A stretch of DNA of 64,000 nucleotides from Sphingopyxis sp. H115 (GCF_001468465.1 NZ_LNSA01000003.1:62001-126000); one strand, 5' to 3'. Shown: positions 18,826 to 27,602, counted from the stretch's first letter. Translations and numbers: made by a program. Notes: generated by a model from the letters alone, not told the origin.

Positions 18826-19821
18826 ATGACAAGCTCCACGATCCGACCCGCCAGCGACTATCCGCCCGGCGGCGATGCCTTTCGCCATCGCCACCTGACC
18901 GGCATCGCCCAGCTCACCCCGTGGGAGATTTCCTACGTCCTCGACGCCGCCGAAGAGTGGGTCGACCTGAACCGCAGTGGCGCCGCGAAGCATGACGACC
19001 GCCTTGCCGGCCTCACGATCATCAACGCCTTTTTCGAAAATTCGACGCGCACCCTGCTGTCGTTCGAAATCGCGGGCAAGCGCCTCGGCGCTGACGTCGT
19101 CAACATGCACGCCGCACAATCGAGTGTGAAGAAGGGTGAGACGCTGATCGACACCGCAATGACGCTGAACGCGATGCGCGCCGACGCGATCGTCATCCGT
19201 CATGCGTCGTCGGGCGCGGTGCAGCTGATCGCCGACAAGGTCGACTGCCCCGTGCTCAACGCGGGCGACGGCCGCCACGAGCATCCGACGCAGGCGCTGC
19301 TCGACGCGCTGACGATCCGCCGGCGGAAGGGCCGCGTCGAGGGGCTGACCATCGCGATCTGCGGGGACGTGCTCCACAGCCGCGTCGCGCGCTCGAACAT
19401 TCTCGCGCTCACCCTGCTCGGCAACGAAGTGCGTATCGTCGCGCCGCCGACGCTCACCCCGCCGGCGATGGAACGTATGCACGTCACCACCTTCACCGAC
19501 ATGGACGAAGGCATCAAGGACGCCGACGTCGTGATGATGCTCCGCCTCCAGAACGAGCGCATGGACGGCGCCTACCTCCCCAGCGCGCGCGAATATCATG
19601 CGCTCTACGGCCTCACCCCCAAACGCCTCGAACAGGCGAAGCCCGACGCGATCGTCATGCATCCCGGCCCGATGAACCGCGGAGTCGAGATCGACAGTAG
19701 CATCGCCGACGATGCAGACCGCTCGACGATCACCGAGCAAGTCGAAATGGGCGTCGCCGTCCGCATGGCCTGCCTCGACATTTTGACGCGCCGCCAGCGG
19801 GGAGTGCCGGGATGGAATTGA
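18826..19821 (+). CDS. pyrB: Aspartate carbamoyltransferase catalytic subunit
   Basis: A 331-residue enzyme that condenses carbamoyl phosphate with aspartate in pyrimidine synthesis. The carbamoyl-phosphate site [20 protein letters not shown] is at ~residues 65-84. Other active-site blocks are [29 protein letters not shown] (~150-166) and [11 protein letters not shown] near the C-terminus. ATG 18826 begins MTSSTIRPA; longer upstream reading enters the DUF1294 gene. Its last ten bases overlap the start of the pseudo-dihydroorotase gene, as in many bacteria where the two proteins form a complex. Confidence 0.95.
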   Translation: MTSSTIRPASDYPPGGDAFRHRHLTGIAQLTPWEISYVLDAAEEWVDLNRSGAAKHDDRLAGLTIINAFFENSTRTLLSFEIAGKRLGADVVNMHAAQSSVKKGETLIDTAMTLNAMRADAIVIRHASSGAVQLIADKVDCPVLNAGDGRHEHPTQALLDALTIRRRKGRVEGLTIAICGDVLHSRVARSNILALTLLGNEVRIVAPPTLTPPAMERMHVTTFTDMDEGIKDADVVMMLRLQNERMDGAYLPSAREYHALYGLTPKRLEQAKPDAIVMHPGPMNRGVEIDSSIADDADRSTITEQVEMGVAVRMACLDILTRRQRGVPGWN

Positions 19822-21035
19822 AACCGCTCCACATCGTCAATGCGCAGCTCGTCGACGGCGACACCCCGCGCGCGGGTAGCCTGCTCGTCGCGGGCGGCCG
19901 CATCGCCGCGCTCGACCCGACCGATATCCCCGAAGGCGCCGAAACCGTCGATGCCAAGGGCCAGTGGCTCGCCCCCGGCATCATCGACCTCGGCGTGTTC
20001 GCGACCGACAAGCCTGCTTTCCACTTCGGCGGCATCACGCGCGCCGCGCTGATGCCCGACAACGGCCCGCTCGACGGCGCCGGGCTCGTCGAGCGCGCCG
20101 CGAAGGGCGGCAAGCCCGACCTCTGGGTCCACCCGCTCGCCGCCGCCACGAAAGGCCTCGAAGGCCGTGAACTCGCCGAAATCGGGCTGATGAAACAGGC
20201 TGGCGCGCGCGCCATCGCCACCGGCCGCAGCCGCATCGCCGACAGCGGCGTCATGCGCCGCGTGCTGTCCTACGCGGCCTCGCTCGGCCTCGTCACGATC
20301 ATCCATGCCGAGGATGAAGGGCTCACCGCCGGCGCGGTCGCGACCGACGGCGAGATGGCGACGCGCCTCGGCCTCGCCTCCGCGCCCGCCGTCGCCGAAG
20401 CCATGGCGATCGCGCGCGACCTCGCGCTCGTCGAGGAAACCGGCGCGCCCGTCCATTTCCGGCAGGTCACGACCGCGCGCGGGCTCGACCTGATCCGCGC
20501 CGCGAAAGCCAAGGGCCTGCCCGTCCTCTGCGGCATCACCCCCGCGCATCTTTTGCTCTCCGACACCGCGATCGGCGATTTCCGCACCTTCGCGCGCCTG
20601 TCGCCGCCGCTGCGCAGCGAGGACGACCGACAGGCGTGCCTCGCCGCGGTCGCCGACGGCACGATCGACGTCCTCGCCTCGGGCCACGACCCGCGCGGTC
20701 CCGAGGACAAGCGCCTCCCCTTTGCCGAGGCGCTCCCCGGCATGGCGGGCGCCGAAACCCTGCTCGCGCTGGGGCTCGGGCTCGTCCGCGACGGCCATAT
20801 CTCCCCCGGCCGCCTGTTCGACCTGCTCGCGGCCACCCCCGCCTGCCTGCTCGGCGTCGACGCCGGGAGACTCGCGGTGGGCCAGGAAGCCGATCTTATC
20901 CTCGTCGATGCCGATACGCCCTGGCAGGTCGATGCCAAGAAGATGGCGGCCTGGGCGGGCAACACCCCCTTCGATGGCATGCCCGTACAGGGCCGCGCGA
21001 CGATGATGTGGAAGGGCGGATTGCGGATACGTTAG
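19812..21035 (+). CDS. Dihydroorotase-like protein, probably non-catalytic (PyrC'/PyrX)
   Basis: A 407-residue amidohydrolase-fold protein. Active dihydroorotases have PGxIDxHVH at the metal site. Here the matching stretch is [10 protein letters not shown] (residues 54-63), so both metal-binding histidines are replaced (Gly61, Phe63). Some other positions remain, such as IIHAEDEG and [11 protein letters not shown]. In several bacteria the gene overlapping pyrB encodes such an inactive partner, needed structurally for aspartate carbamoyltransferase assembly. This predicts that a true dihydroorotase lies elsewhere. The gene overlaps pyrB by ten bases. Confidence 0.88.
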   Translation: MELKPLHIVNAQLVDGDTPRAGSLLVAGGRIAALDPTDIPEGAETVDAKGQWLAPGIIDLGVFATDKPAFHFGGITRAALMPDNGPLDGAGLVERAAKGGKPDLWVHPLAAATKGLEGRELAEIGLMKQAGARAIATGRSRIADSGVMRRVLSYAASLGLVTIIHAEDEGLTAGAVATDGEMATRLGLASAPAVAEAMAIARDLALVEETGAPVHFRQVTTARGLDLIRAAKAKGLPVLCGITPAHLLLSDTAIGDFRTFARLSPPLRSEDDRQACLAAVADGTIDVLASGHDPRGPEDKRLPFAEALPGMAGAETLLALGLGLVRDGHISPGRLFDLLAATPACLLGVDAGRLAVGQEADLILVDADTPWQVDAKKMAAWAGNTPFDGMPVQGRATMMWKGGLRIR

Positions 21036-21061
21036 GTCCGTTTTGGGGTGGGAAGCGGCCG

Positions 21062-21373
21062 TCAGTCCGTGACCAACGCCTCACCGATGAAGCGACCCTC
21101 CCACAGATAAAATCTGCGCGCGCGACGCATCTTCTCCGCACCTTCGGACGAGAGAAATACGAAGCCCACTTGCCGCTTGATTCCCAGCTCTAAAGGCTGA
21201 TCGCCCAGTTGGAGCCGGGCATCCCAACCTTCAACGCGGGTCTGCTTTTCAGTGAAGCAGGGGCAACCATAGCCGGGCTGGATGGCAGTTGCTCTTCCGC
21301 CCTCCTCGGTTGGATAAATGAGCACGTCGGCAATAAGATCCGGCGCCCTTGTTTGCCAAGGTTCGGTTGTCAT
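21062..21373 (-). CDS. Small protein resembling EF-Tu domain III
   Basis: A 103-residue protein. DVLIYPTEEGGRATAIQPGYGCPCF at the start and FVFLSSEGAEKMRRARRFYLWEGRFIGEALVTD at the end resemble the first and last strands of the EF-Tu C-terminal barrel (compare the EF-Tu ending with REGGRTVG). There is no GTPase domain. Stand-alone proteins of this type occur in many bacteria with unknown role. The region is less GC-rich than its neighbours. The family call is by motif resemblance only. Confidence 0.6.
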   Translation of the reverse strand: MTTEPWQTRAPDLIADVLIYPTEEGGRATAIQPGYGCPCFTEKQTRVEGWDARLQLGDQPLELGIKRQVGFVFLSSEGAEKMRRARRFYLWEGRFIGEALVTD

Positions 21374-21553
21374 GATCTGGCGTATATGCGGCTATCTGGC
21401 AATGTCCGCAACCGGTCGTTAGCAGCCGCCCTTACCCCTCGCTCTCGCTGATATCCGACGTCCCGCGCCATCATCCACCGATACAGGCTTTATCTCGCTG
21501 ATTTAATTCGATAGCTTTCGGCCCGGACATCGATCAACAGCGAGGAAACCGCG

Positions 21554-22126
21554 ATGCGTCGCCCTGCCTTGGCAACCCTCCCCGCCGCCCTGCTCGCCGC
21601 CGCCCTGTTTGCGACCGGCGCCACGGCGCAGGTGCAGCCCGTTCAAGGCCTTCCTTGCGCGCAGGGGCTTCCCTGCAACGCCCCGCCGCCGCAGGTGCTC
21701 CAGCAAATGTACGGCGCCGGCACCGCCGCCCCGCCGCCGGGGCAGGTCATCCCCTTCGCTCAAGAAAAACAGGAATATGTCGGCGGCTATATGGTGAACA
21801 GTTTCGCCGCGATCGCCTTCTGGCGCTCGGCGTCGGGCCAGCCGGGCTACTCCTATGGCGCGCTGCGCGGCGACAATCGCGAACAGGCCGAAGGCTATGC
21901 GATGACCGCGTGCCGCGAGGCGGGCGGGCAGGACTGCGTCGTCGGCCTGTGGGGCGCGAACGGCCATTTCGCGATCGCGCGCGACAAGCAGGGGCAATAT
22001 TATGCGGGCTTCGCGGGGACCCCGGGGGGCGCGAAGCGCTCGGTGATGGGAAGCTGCAAAAGCGCGGGCGCCAAGTGCAAGATCGTCGAAACGCTTGAAA
22101 GCATGCCCTATTTCTTCCGCTTTTAG
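21554..22126 (+). CDS. Secreted DUF4189 protein
   Basis: A 190-residue protein with a signal peptide (LPAALLAAALFATGATAQ), a Pro/Gln-rich linker with two cysteines (GLPCAQGLPCNAPPP), then a DUF4189 domain: SFAAIAFWRSASGQPGYSYGA, EQAEGYAMTACREAGGQDCVV and GGAKRSVMGSCKSAGAKCKIVETL. The cysteine pairs are the conserved disulfides of that domain. The role of the family is unknown; it is common in exported proteins of alphaproteobacteria. GAGGAAAC precedes the ATG and a strong hairpin follows the stop. Confidence 0.82.
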   Translation: MRRPALATLPAALLAAALFATGATAQVQPVQGLPCAQGLPCNAPPPQVLQQMYGAGTAAPPPGQVIPFAQEKQEYVGGYMVNSFAAIAFWRSASGQPGYSYGALRGDNREQAEGYAMTACREAGGQDCVVGLWGANGHFAIARDKQGQYYAGFAGTPGGAKRSVMGSCKSAGAKCKIVETLESMPYFFRF

Positions 22127-22131
22127 GGGCC

Positions 22132-22154
22132 GGGCGGACGGCAGCCGTCCGCCC
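22132..22154 (+). terminator. Terminator hairpin after the DUF4189 gene
   Basis: GGGCGGACGG and CCGTCCGCCC form a perfect 10-bp stem with loop CAG, six bases after the stop. There is no T tract, so its strength is uncertain. Confidence 0.6.
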
Positions 22155-22173
22155 AAATCCGCCGCCCCGAATG

Positions 22174-22201
22174 AAAAGAGGCGCAGCCTTCCGGCCGCGC
22201 C
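22174..22201 (-). terminator. Terminator of the ParA-RHH-SPOR operon
   Basis: Read leftward, GGCGCGGCC, loop GGAA and GGCTGCGCC pair with one wobble and are followed by TCTTTTC. It sits about 28 bases past the SPOR-protein stop at 22229. Confidence 0.75.
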
Positions 22202-22228
22202 CCTTCCCCTCTTCCATGAAATCCGGTG

Positions 22229-23626
22229 TCAGCGCGCGGCAAGGCGCAGCGGGCTGGCCTTCGCCGCCCACTGGATGCTTTCACTGCCGCCCATCGCGCG
22301 GACGAAACAGACCTGGCCCTGCGCCTTCAGTTCGTTGCACAGGCTTTTCGCATCGGCACGCGTCGCGAGGCCGTTGACCGTCAGGCGATAATAGGTGCGG
22401 CCCTTCACCGTCGCGGCGTGGCTCGACGCCGGGAAATCGGCGAGCATGCGATTGCGTTTCTTCAGCCCGCCCCATTTCTCCTTGGCGATGCCCAGGCTGT
22501 CATAGGCGCCAAGTTGCACCGCCCAGCCGGTCGGCTTGTTGCGGTCGAACGCCGCGGGAACGATCCGCGTCGCAAGTTCGATCGCCTGCTGCTGCGCGGG
22601 GCGCAGCACGCCGCCATTTTCGCCCGCCACGCGCGGCGCGGCGCGATAGGGCGCGGCATCGGCCAGGATAACGGGGGCGGCGGGCTTCGGCTGCGGCAGT
22701 TCGGTGACCGGCACGACGCCGCCCTCGCCCCGTTCGGGCATCGGCAGTTCGACGCTGCGGATCGCGCTGTCGGCATCGGCTAGCACCGGCGGCGGCGGCG
22801 CATAGGCTTCGACCGGCGCCGGGTCGGCGCTGGCAAGCTGCGCCGCGTCGGCCGTGTCGGCCGCGGCCATTTGCGTTTCGCCGAAATTGCTGAGCGCGAG
22901 GCGGACCGGCATACCGGCGTCAGCCCGCGCCTTGGTGCCGATCAGGCTCGCGACGCGCATCGTCGCATCGGGCGTTTCGGCCAGTTTCGACCATTCGGCC
23001 ATGCGGCCTTCAAGCTTCGCCGGCGACAGATCCTGCGACGCGAGCATACGCGCCTGTGCCCATCGGCCCGACAGGCCAAAGGCGAGCGCCAGGTTCTGCC
23101 GCGTACGGGCGCTGGCATCGGGCGCGCGCGCCGCTTCGCTCAGCACATAGATTGCGCCTTCATGGTCGCCGGCCAGCGCCAGCGCCAGTCCGATGTCCGA
23201 TGCCGGCACCGTATCGCGATGGTCCTGAAGCAGCTTGATCGCGTCCGCGGTCTTGCCCTGCGCGATCTGCGCCAGCGTCAGCGCGATGATCGTGTTGCTG
23301 TCGCTCGCGCCCAGTTCGACCGCCTCGGTCAGCGCAGAGGTCGCCGACGCGAAGCGCCCGTCGTTCAGATAGGCTTGGCCGAGCAGGGCGCGATAAGCGG
23401 CATCGCGCGGGCTCGCGGCGACCGCGGCTTCGGCCAGGCCGACGGCCTTGCTGACCTTGCCGTTTTCCAGCGCGGCGCGCGCCTGCCCCGCCGATTTGGC
23501 GGCGACGGCGGGCTTGCCGGCGGCGCGCGACGGCGCATCGGCCATCTTGCCCATGCCGCTGCATCCCGTGGCAGCGCCAAGGACAAAGCCGTAGACGGCG
23601 AGGTTCATCAACATCTTGCGGTTCAT
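22229..23626 (-). CDS. TPR and SPOR domain lipoprotein
   Basis: A 465-residue protein. It starts MNRKMLMNLAVYGFVLGAATGC, a lipoprotein signal with lipobox, so it is probably outer-membrane attached. Residues ~45-215 are TPR-like helices (ALLGQAYLNDGRFASATSALTEAVELG, ALALAGDHEGAIYVLSEAAR). A Pro/Ala-rich linker follows, then a C-terminal SPOR domain (GWAVQLGAYDSLGIAKEKWGGLKKR...YYRLTVNGLATRADAKSLCNELKAQGQVCFVRAM). SPOR domains bind septal peptidoglycan stripped of stem peptides. It is the last gene of the operon with a ribbon-helix-helix protein and a ParA-like ATPase, and lies back-to-back with a second SPOR protein at 25332. Confidence 0.88.
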   Translation of the reverse strand: MNRKMLMNLAVYGFVLGAATGCSGMGKMADAPSRAAGKPAVAAKSAGQARAALENGKVSKAVGLAEAAVAASPRDAAYRALLGQAYLNDGRFASATSALTEAVELGASDSNTIIALTLAQIAQGKTADAIKLLQDHRDTVPASDIGLALALAGDHEGAIYVLSEAARAPDASARTRQNLALAFGLSGRWAQARMLASQDLSPAKLEGRMAEWSKLAETPDATMRVASLIGTKARADAGMPVRLALSNFGETQMAAADTADAAQLASADPAPVEAYAPPPPVLADADSAIRSVELPMPERGEGGVVPVTELPQPKPAAPVILADAAPYRAAPRVAGENGGVLRPAQQQAIELATRIVPAAFDRNKPTGWAVQLGAYDSLGIAKEKWGGLKKRNRMLADFPASSHAATVKGRTYYRLTVNGLATRADAKSLCNELKAQGQVCFVRAMGGSESIQWAAKASPLRLAAR

Positions 23627-23646
23627 GACAGGGTCCCCTTATTCGT

Positions 23647-24333
23647 TCAGCGCGGCATCGTCTGGCGCGTCGGGCGCGCCGCCGGCAGGCGGCTCGCCAT
23701 CGCGTCGATTTCGGGCAGCGACGCCAGATATTCGTCGAGCAGGTCGGTCAGGATCACCTGCGACGACCGATTGGTGACCGCGCTGGCAAGGCGCAGGCGC
23801 AGATGGCGTTCGGCGTCGAGGCGCAGCGTGAACGCCGCCTTTTCGCGGGCCCGTGGCGCGCGCGGCGCCTTCGCTTTCGGCTCGGCCTTCGCCGGTCGCG
23901 CCTCGACCTTGCGCGCCACCGCGGCGACGCGTTCGATCAGCGATTCCTGCTGGCGCACGACTTCGGGCACTTCGACCGCTTCGGCTTCGAACGCGTCGGC
24001 GCCATGATCGTCGACCGGCGCCACGAAGCCAGGCGTTTCGTCCGGATTGGCGTCATAGGCGGCGCCGTCGTCGACGGCATGTTCGGCCTCGACATTATGC
24101 GCCAGCACCGATCCGGTCAGCAGCGGCTTCAGGTCGACCATGCGCGCGGGTTCGCTCGACTGGTCGGGATCGACATCATAGCCCATGTCGTTCCAGCCAA
24201 GATCGTCGTAACCGCCGGAATTGAGCGGTGCGGGGCCGCTGCCGAGCGGCTGGCGGCGCATCGCGGGACGCGCCCCGCCCTTGCGGGCCAGCAGTCCGGC
24301 GCTCAGCGATGCGAGGGGTTTCGGTTCGCCCAT
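23647..24333 (-). CDS. Ribbon-helix-helix-like protein with an acidic N-terminal region
   Basis: A 228-residue protein. The C-terminal ~60 residues, AAFTLRLDAERHLRLRLASAVTNRSSQVILTDLLDEYLASLPE, have the strand plus two-helix pattern of ribbon-helix-helix DNA-binding domains. They are preceded by a basic Ala/Lys/Arg hinge (KVEARPAKAEPKAKAPRAPRAREK). The N-terminal part is acidic and low complexity and is not recognisable. ATG 24333 (MGEPKPLASLSAGLLARKGG) is 18 bases downstream of the ParA-like gene stop. It may act as the DNA-binding partner of that ATPase, in place of ParB; this is inference from context. Confidence 0.72.
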   Translation of the reverse strand: MGEPKPLASLSAGLLARKGGARPAMRRQPLGSGPAPLNSGGYDDLGWNDMGYDVDPDQSSEPARMVDLKPLLTGSVLAHNVEAEHAVDDGAAYDANPDETPGFVAPVDDHGADAFEAEAVEVPEVVRQQESLIERVAAVARKVEARPAKAEPKAKAPRAPRAREKAAFTLRLDAERHLRLRLASAVTNRSSQVILTDLLDEYLASLPEIDAMASRLPAARPTRQTMPR

Positions 24334-24350
24334 GGTTCCCGTCCCTCCCG

Positions 24351-25073
24351 TCACTGACCGGCGATGCGGCGGCCGAAGCCACCGCCCATCGGGCGGACCG
24401 CGCCATAATTGCCCTGCGTCGGGATCGGCGCGGCGAATACGGTACGACGGAAATTCTTTTCGAGGCGGTCGTTCATATAGGTCCACAGTTGGCGGACTTC
24501 CTCGGCCGACCGGCCGTTGGGGTCGACCTCCATCACCGTGCGTCCGTCGATCATCGACGCCGCATAATCGGTGCGGTGGTGCAGCGTGACCGGCGCGACC
24601 GTGCCATGCTGCGACAGCGCGACCGCGGCCTCGCTGGTGATCTTCGCCTTGGGCGTCGCGGCGTTGACGACGAACACCAGCGGCTTGCCCGCGCGTTCGC
24701 ACAGGTCGACGGTGGCGCCGACGGCGCGCAGGTCGTGCGGGCTGGGGCGCGTCGGGACGACGATCAGTTCGGCGACCGAAATCACACTCTGGATCGCCAT
24801 GGTGATCGCCGGCGGCGTATCGATAACGGCAAGCTTGAAGCCCTGCTGGCGCAGGATTTCGAGGTCCGAGGCCAGCCGCGCGACCGTGGTCTGGGCGAAG
24901 GCCGGAAGGTCGGTTTCGCGCTCGTTCCACCAGTCGGCGAGCGAGCCCTGCGGGTCGATGTCGATCAGGACGACCGGACCGGCGCCGGCAAGCTGAGCCT
25001 GCACCGCCAGATGCCCGGACAGGGTTGTCTTGCCCGACCCGCCCTTCTGTGAAGCCAATGCCAATACGCGCAC
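24351..25073 (-). CDS. ParA/MinD-family ATPase
   Basis: A 240-residue P-loop ATPase with the deviant Walker A QKGGSGKTTLSGHLAV (residues 9-24, both signature lysines present), the switch region VLIDIDPQGSLADWW (~35-49) and VIDTPPAITMAIQSV (~82-96). Its length and motifs fit small ParA proteins that position plasmids, chemoreceptors or other cargo. It is not the chromosomal ParA, which would sit beside parB and gidB. It heads an operon with an RHH-like protein and a TPR-SPOR lipoprotein, which suggests a cell-envelope or division-site role. Confidence 0.9.
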   Translation of the reverse strand: MRVLALASQKGGSGKTTLSGHLAVQAQLAGAGPVVLIDIDPQGSLADWWNERETDLPAFAQTTVARLASDLEILRQQGFKLAVIDTPPAITMAIQSVISVAELIVVPTRPSPHDLRAVGATVDLCERAGKPLVFVVNAATPKAKITSEAAVALSQHGTVAPVTLHHRTDYAASMIDGRTVMEVDPNGRSAEEVRQLWTYMNDRLEKNFRRTVFAAPIPTQGNYGAVRPMGGGFGRRIAGQ

Positions 25074-25245
25074 TGCGTTACCCCCTCGGAAAATCCAGAT
25101 TTCGGCGAAGGGATGGCATGAGGGGCGCTAAAATTGAGTTAACGATGATAAAAAGAAGGTGAACGAGTTCCGCATGTTCGTGGTAAACGGGCCCCTAATG
25201 CCACCCTGTCCCATAACGGATCACATTTGGGGCCTCGCGCGTGTC

Positions 25246-25262
25246 GCTAACGCCATGTTAGC
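25246..25262. promoter_or_regulatory. Perfect palindrome upstream of the second SPOR gene
   Basis: GCTAAC-GCCAT-GTTAGC is a 6+5+6 palindrome 70 bases upstream of the SPOR gene start, in the divergent region between it and the ParA-like gene. It contains half-sites spaced as in CTAA-N7-TTAG, which also resembles a CtrA-type TTAA-N7-TTAA site. It is a candidate operator, unproven. Confidence 0.4.
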
Positions 25263-25331
25263 CATTTCGTCCCTAAAAGGCCCTCGGGGACTGCATCGGC
25301 TGTCATGCCGCGCAAGTCATTGGAGAATATG

Positions 25332-26585
25332 ATGCCTTCTTTCCGCACCGCCGCCTTGCTGGCCCTTCCGCTGATCGGGGTGTCGCTGGCGGCGCCCGCG
25401 CTGGCCGACGTCAAGGACGGGGTCGATGCCTGGCAGGCGGGCAATTACCAGGCCGCTGTCGCCGAATGGCGTCCGCTCGCGATCGCCGGCGATGCCGATG
25501 CGCAATTCAACCTCGGCCAGGCGTACAAGCTCGGCCGCGGCGTCCCGACCGATCTCGGCCAGGCCGAAGCCTGGTATCGCCGCGCCGCGAAACAGGGGCA
25601 TCTGCAGGCCGAGGATAACCTCGGCCTCGTCCTCTTCACCGCGAACCGGCGCGAGGAAGCAATGCCCTATATCACCCGTTCGGCCGAACGCGGCGAACCG
25701 CGCGCGCAATATGTCCTCGGCACCGCGCTATTCAACGGCGACCTTGCGCCGCAGGACCTGCCGCGCGCCTATGCGCTGACCAAGCGCGCGAGCGACGCCG
25801 GGCTCGGCATCGCCTCGGCGCGCCTTGCGCAGCTCGACAATCTGATCCCGCTCGACCAGCGCCAGCGCGGTCTCGCGATGCTGCCCGAAATCGAAAAGAG
25901 CGAACAGCGCGCGCGCCTCGCCGCGGTGAACGCCTCGGCGCCGCCGGCGCCCAAGCCCGCGCCCGCCTCGCCGGTCAAGGTCGCCAGCTTGCCGCCGTCG
26001 ATCCCCGGCACCAGCTATACGCCGCCGCCCGTCATCGCGACGCCCGCTCCGGCACCCGTGCGCCCCGCGCCGGGGCCGATCCGCAGCGTCGAAGTGCCGC
26101 CCTCGCCCGCCGCTAGCGCAGCGACCGCCGCCGCGATCGAAGCCACCACCGACGCCGCGACCGCCGCGGCTGCTGCGGCCACCGAACCCGGCACGACCTA
26201 CAGCGCGCCGCCCGAAAGCGCCGATGCACCGGCGGCAAAACCGGCCGATCCCGCGCCGCCGCCGCCCGCGAAACCGGCGCCGAAACCCGTCCAGAAGGAT
26301 CCGGTCAAGGTCGCCCAAGCCCCTGCCCCGGTGCGCGTCCACAGCGGCGCTGCGAGCCCCTGGCGCGCGCAGCTCGGCGCCTTCGGGGTCGAAGCGAACG
26401 CGCGCAACCTCTGGAAAGCGCTCGAAAAGAAGAGCAGCGCGCTCGCCGCGCGCCAGCCCTATCTGGTCAAAAGCGGCAAGCTCACGCGCCTCCAGGCCGG
26501 CGGCTTCGCGAACAAGGGCGAGGCCGATAGCTTTTGCGCGGCGATGCGCAAGGACGGCCAAGCCTGCCTGGTCGTCGATAAATAG
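25332..26585 (+). CDS. Sel1-repeat and SPOR domain exported protein
   Basis: About 417 residues. It has a signal peptide (RTAALLALPLIGVSLAAPALA), then Sel1/TPR-like repeats (GDADAQFNLGQAYKLGRGVPTDLGQAEAWYRRAAKQGHLQAEDNLGLVLF and following, ~residues 50-160). A very long Pro/Ala linker (~200-330) leads to a C-terminal SPOR domain (PWRAQLGAFGVEANARNLWKALEKKSSALAARQPYLVKSGKLTRLQAGGF). GGAG lies six bases before ATG 25332; an adjacent ATG at 25329 is equally in frame. It is divergent from the ParA/RHH/SPOR operon, so two SPOR proteins flank one ATPase. Confidence 0.88.
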   Translation: MPSFRTAALLALPLIGVSLAAPALADVKDGVDAWQAGNYQAAVAEWRPLAIAGDADAQFNLGQAYKLGRGVPTDLGQAEAWYRRAAKQGHLQAEDNLGLVLFTANRREEAMPYITRSAERGEPRAQYVLGTALFNGDLAPQDLPRAYALTKRASDAGLGIASARLAQLDNLIPLDQRQRGLAMLPEIEKSEQRARLAAVNASAPPAPKPAPASPVKVASLPPSIPGTSYTPPPVIATPAPAPVRPAPGPIRSVEVPPSPAASAATAAAIEATTDAATAAAAAATEPGTTYSAPPESADAPAAKPADPAPPPPAKPAPKPVQKDPVKVAQAPAPVRVHSGAASPWRAQLGAFGVEANARNLWKALEKKSSALAARQPYLVKSGKLTRLQAGGFANKGEADSFCAAMRKDGQACLVVDK

Positions 26586-26592
26586 ACGCCGA

Positions 26593-26725
26593 TCCTCCTT
26601 GTCGCGCAGCGATGGGGAGGTGGCAGCGCGAAGGGCTGACGGAGGGGCCATGGAGCATTCTCGCCGCCCCTCCACCATTCGCTCCGCGAACGGTCCCGCT
26701 TCCAATGGCTTCGCCACGGAGAGGA
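26593..26725. repeat. Dispersed repeat, family D, copy 1
   Basis: TCCTCCTTGTCGCGCAGCGA near the left end and a degraded complement near the right end bracket internal copies of GGGGAGGTGGCAGCGCGAAG and GCCCCTCCACC. It matches the better-preserved copy at 29515-29647. Confidence 0.65.
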
Positions 26726-26732
26726 CATCCCA

Positions 26733-27602
26733 TCATTTCACCTTACCCGCCTTCTCGGCGGCCAGCCGCTTCGCCAGCGCCGTGCGCGACCGGTCGGCAT
26801 AGGCGCGGCACGCACCCGGCGCGTCGTTATATCGCCCCGGCCCCGCATTGTCGGGATGCGCGGCGATCAATATGTCGCACGGCATCGCATCCATCTTGCG
26901 ATAGCTTTTTCGAAAGCCGGCGACGAACGCCGCACCGGCCTTCGAGGTAAAACGATAACCCTCCGCCGACACGGGGTTGAGGCTCGACGCAAAGACCATT
27001 GCCTTGCACGCACTGCCCTCGCACGCCTGCCAGCGCCAGCTCATGCTGCCCATCGTGTGCCCCGGCGTCGCGACCGCGGTGATCGCCGCCTTGCCAAGCT
27101 TCAGCACCTCGCCGTCCTTCACGACGCGCACCTCGGCCACGGCGGGCCAGCTTCCGCCATAGGCGAGCTGCGGGTCGTCCTTCGCATGCCGCCCCATGCG
27201 CAGCCCCTCGGCGCCGCGCGCGCTCGCCACCACCGTCGCGCCGGTATCGCGCGCCAGCGCGGCAAGCCCGCCCGCGTGGTCGAAATGCGGCTCGGTGCTC
27301 AGAATAAATTTGATGTCTTTGGGCTCGAATCCCAGCTTCCGGACATTGGCGAGAATCGCGGGCGCGGCCTGCGGCAGCGCGCCGTCGACCAGCACCAGCC
27401 CGTCGCCCGTGTCGATCAGCGCGACGCTCATCCCGGCAAAGCCGACGAGATAGGTGTTGCCGAAGATTTTCTCCGGTTCCGCGGGCTTCAGCCATTCGTC
27501 GGAATGCGACGTGGTAATCGGCTTCGTCAGCGGATCGACCGCCGGAACCGGCGCCCCGCTCGCCGCCGCGAGCCATGCGAAAAGGCTGATTGCTTCGATC
27601 AT
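26733..27602 (-). CDS. Subclass B3 metallo-beta-lactamase, Glu-type
   Basis: A 289-residue exported hydrolase (signal MIEAISLFAWLAAASGAPVPA). The zinc motif reads TEPHFDHAGG at residues 103-112. His106, Asp108 and His109 are kept, but the usual first His (standard position 116) is Glu104. Later ligands are His182 in PGHTMGSMSW and His249 in IAAHPDNAG, and the B3-typical serine lies in FASSLNP. B3 variants with Gln (GOB) or Glu at this position are known, the Glu form from Sphingobium, and hydrolyse beta-lactams. ATG 27602 has GGGAG at good spacing; ATG 27608 lies too close to it. An AmpR-like regulator is divergent. Confidence 0.88.
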   Translation of the reverse strand: MIEAISLFAWLAAASGAPVPAVDPLTKPITTSHSDEWLKPAEPEKIFGNTYLVGFAGMSVALIDTGDGLVLVDGALPQAAPAILANVRKLGFEPKDIKFILSTEPHFDHAGGLAALARDTGATVVASARGAEGLRMGRHAKDDPQLAYGGSWPAVAEVRVVKDGEVLKLGKAAITAVATPGHTMGSMSWRWQACEGSACKAMVFASSLNPVSAEGYRFTSKAGAAFVAGFRKSYRKMDAMPCDILIAAHPDNAGPGRYNDAPGACRAYADRSRTALAKRLAAEKAGKVK

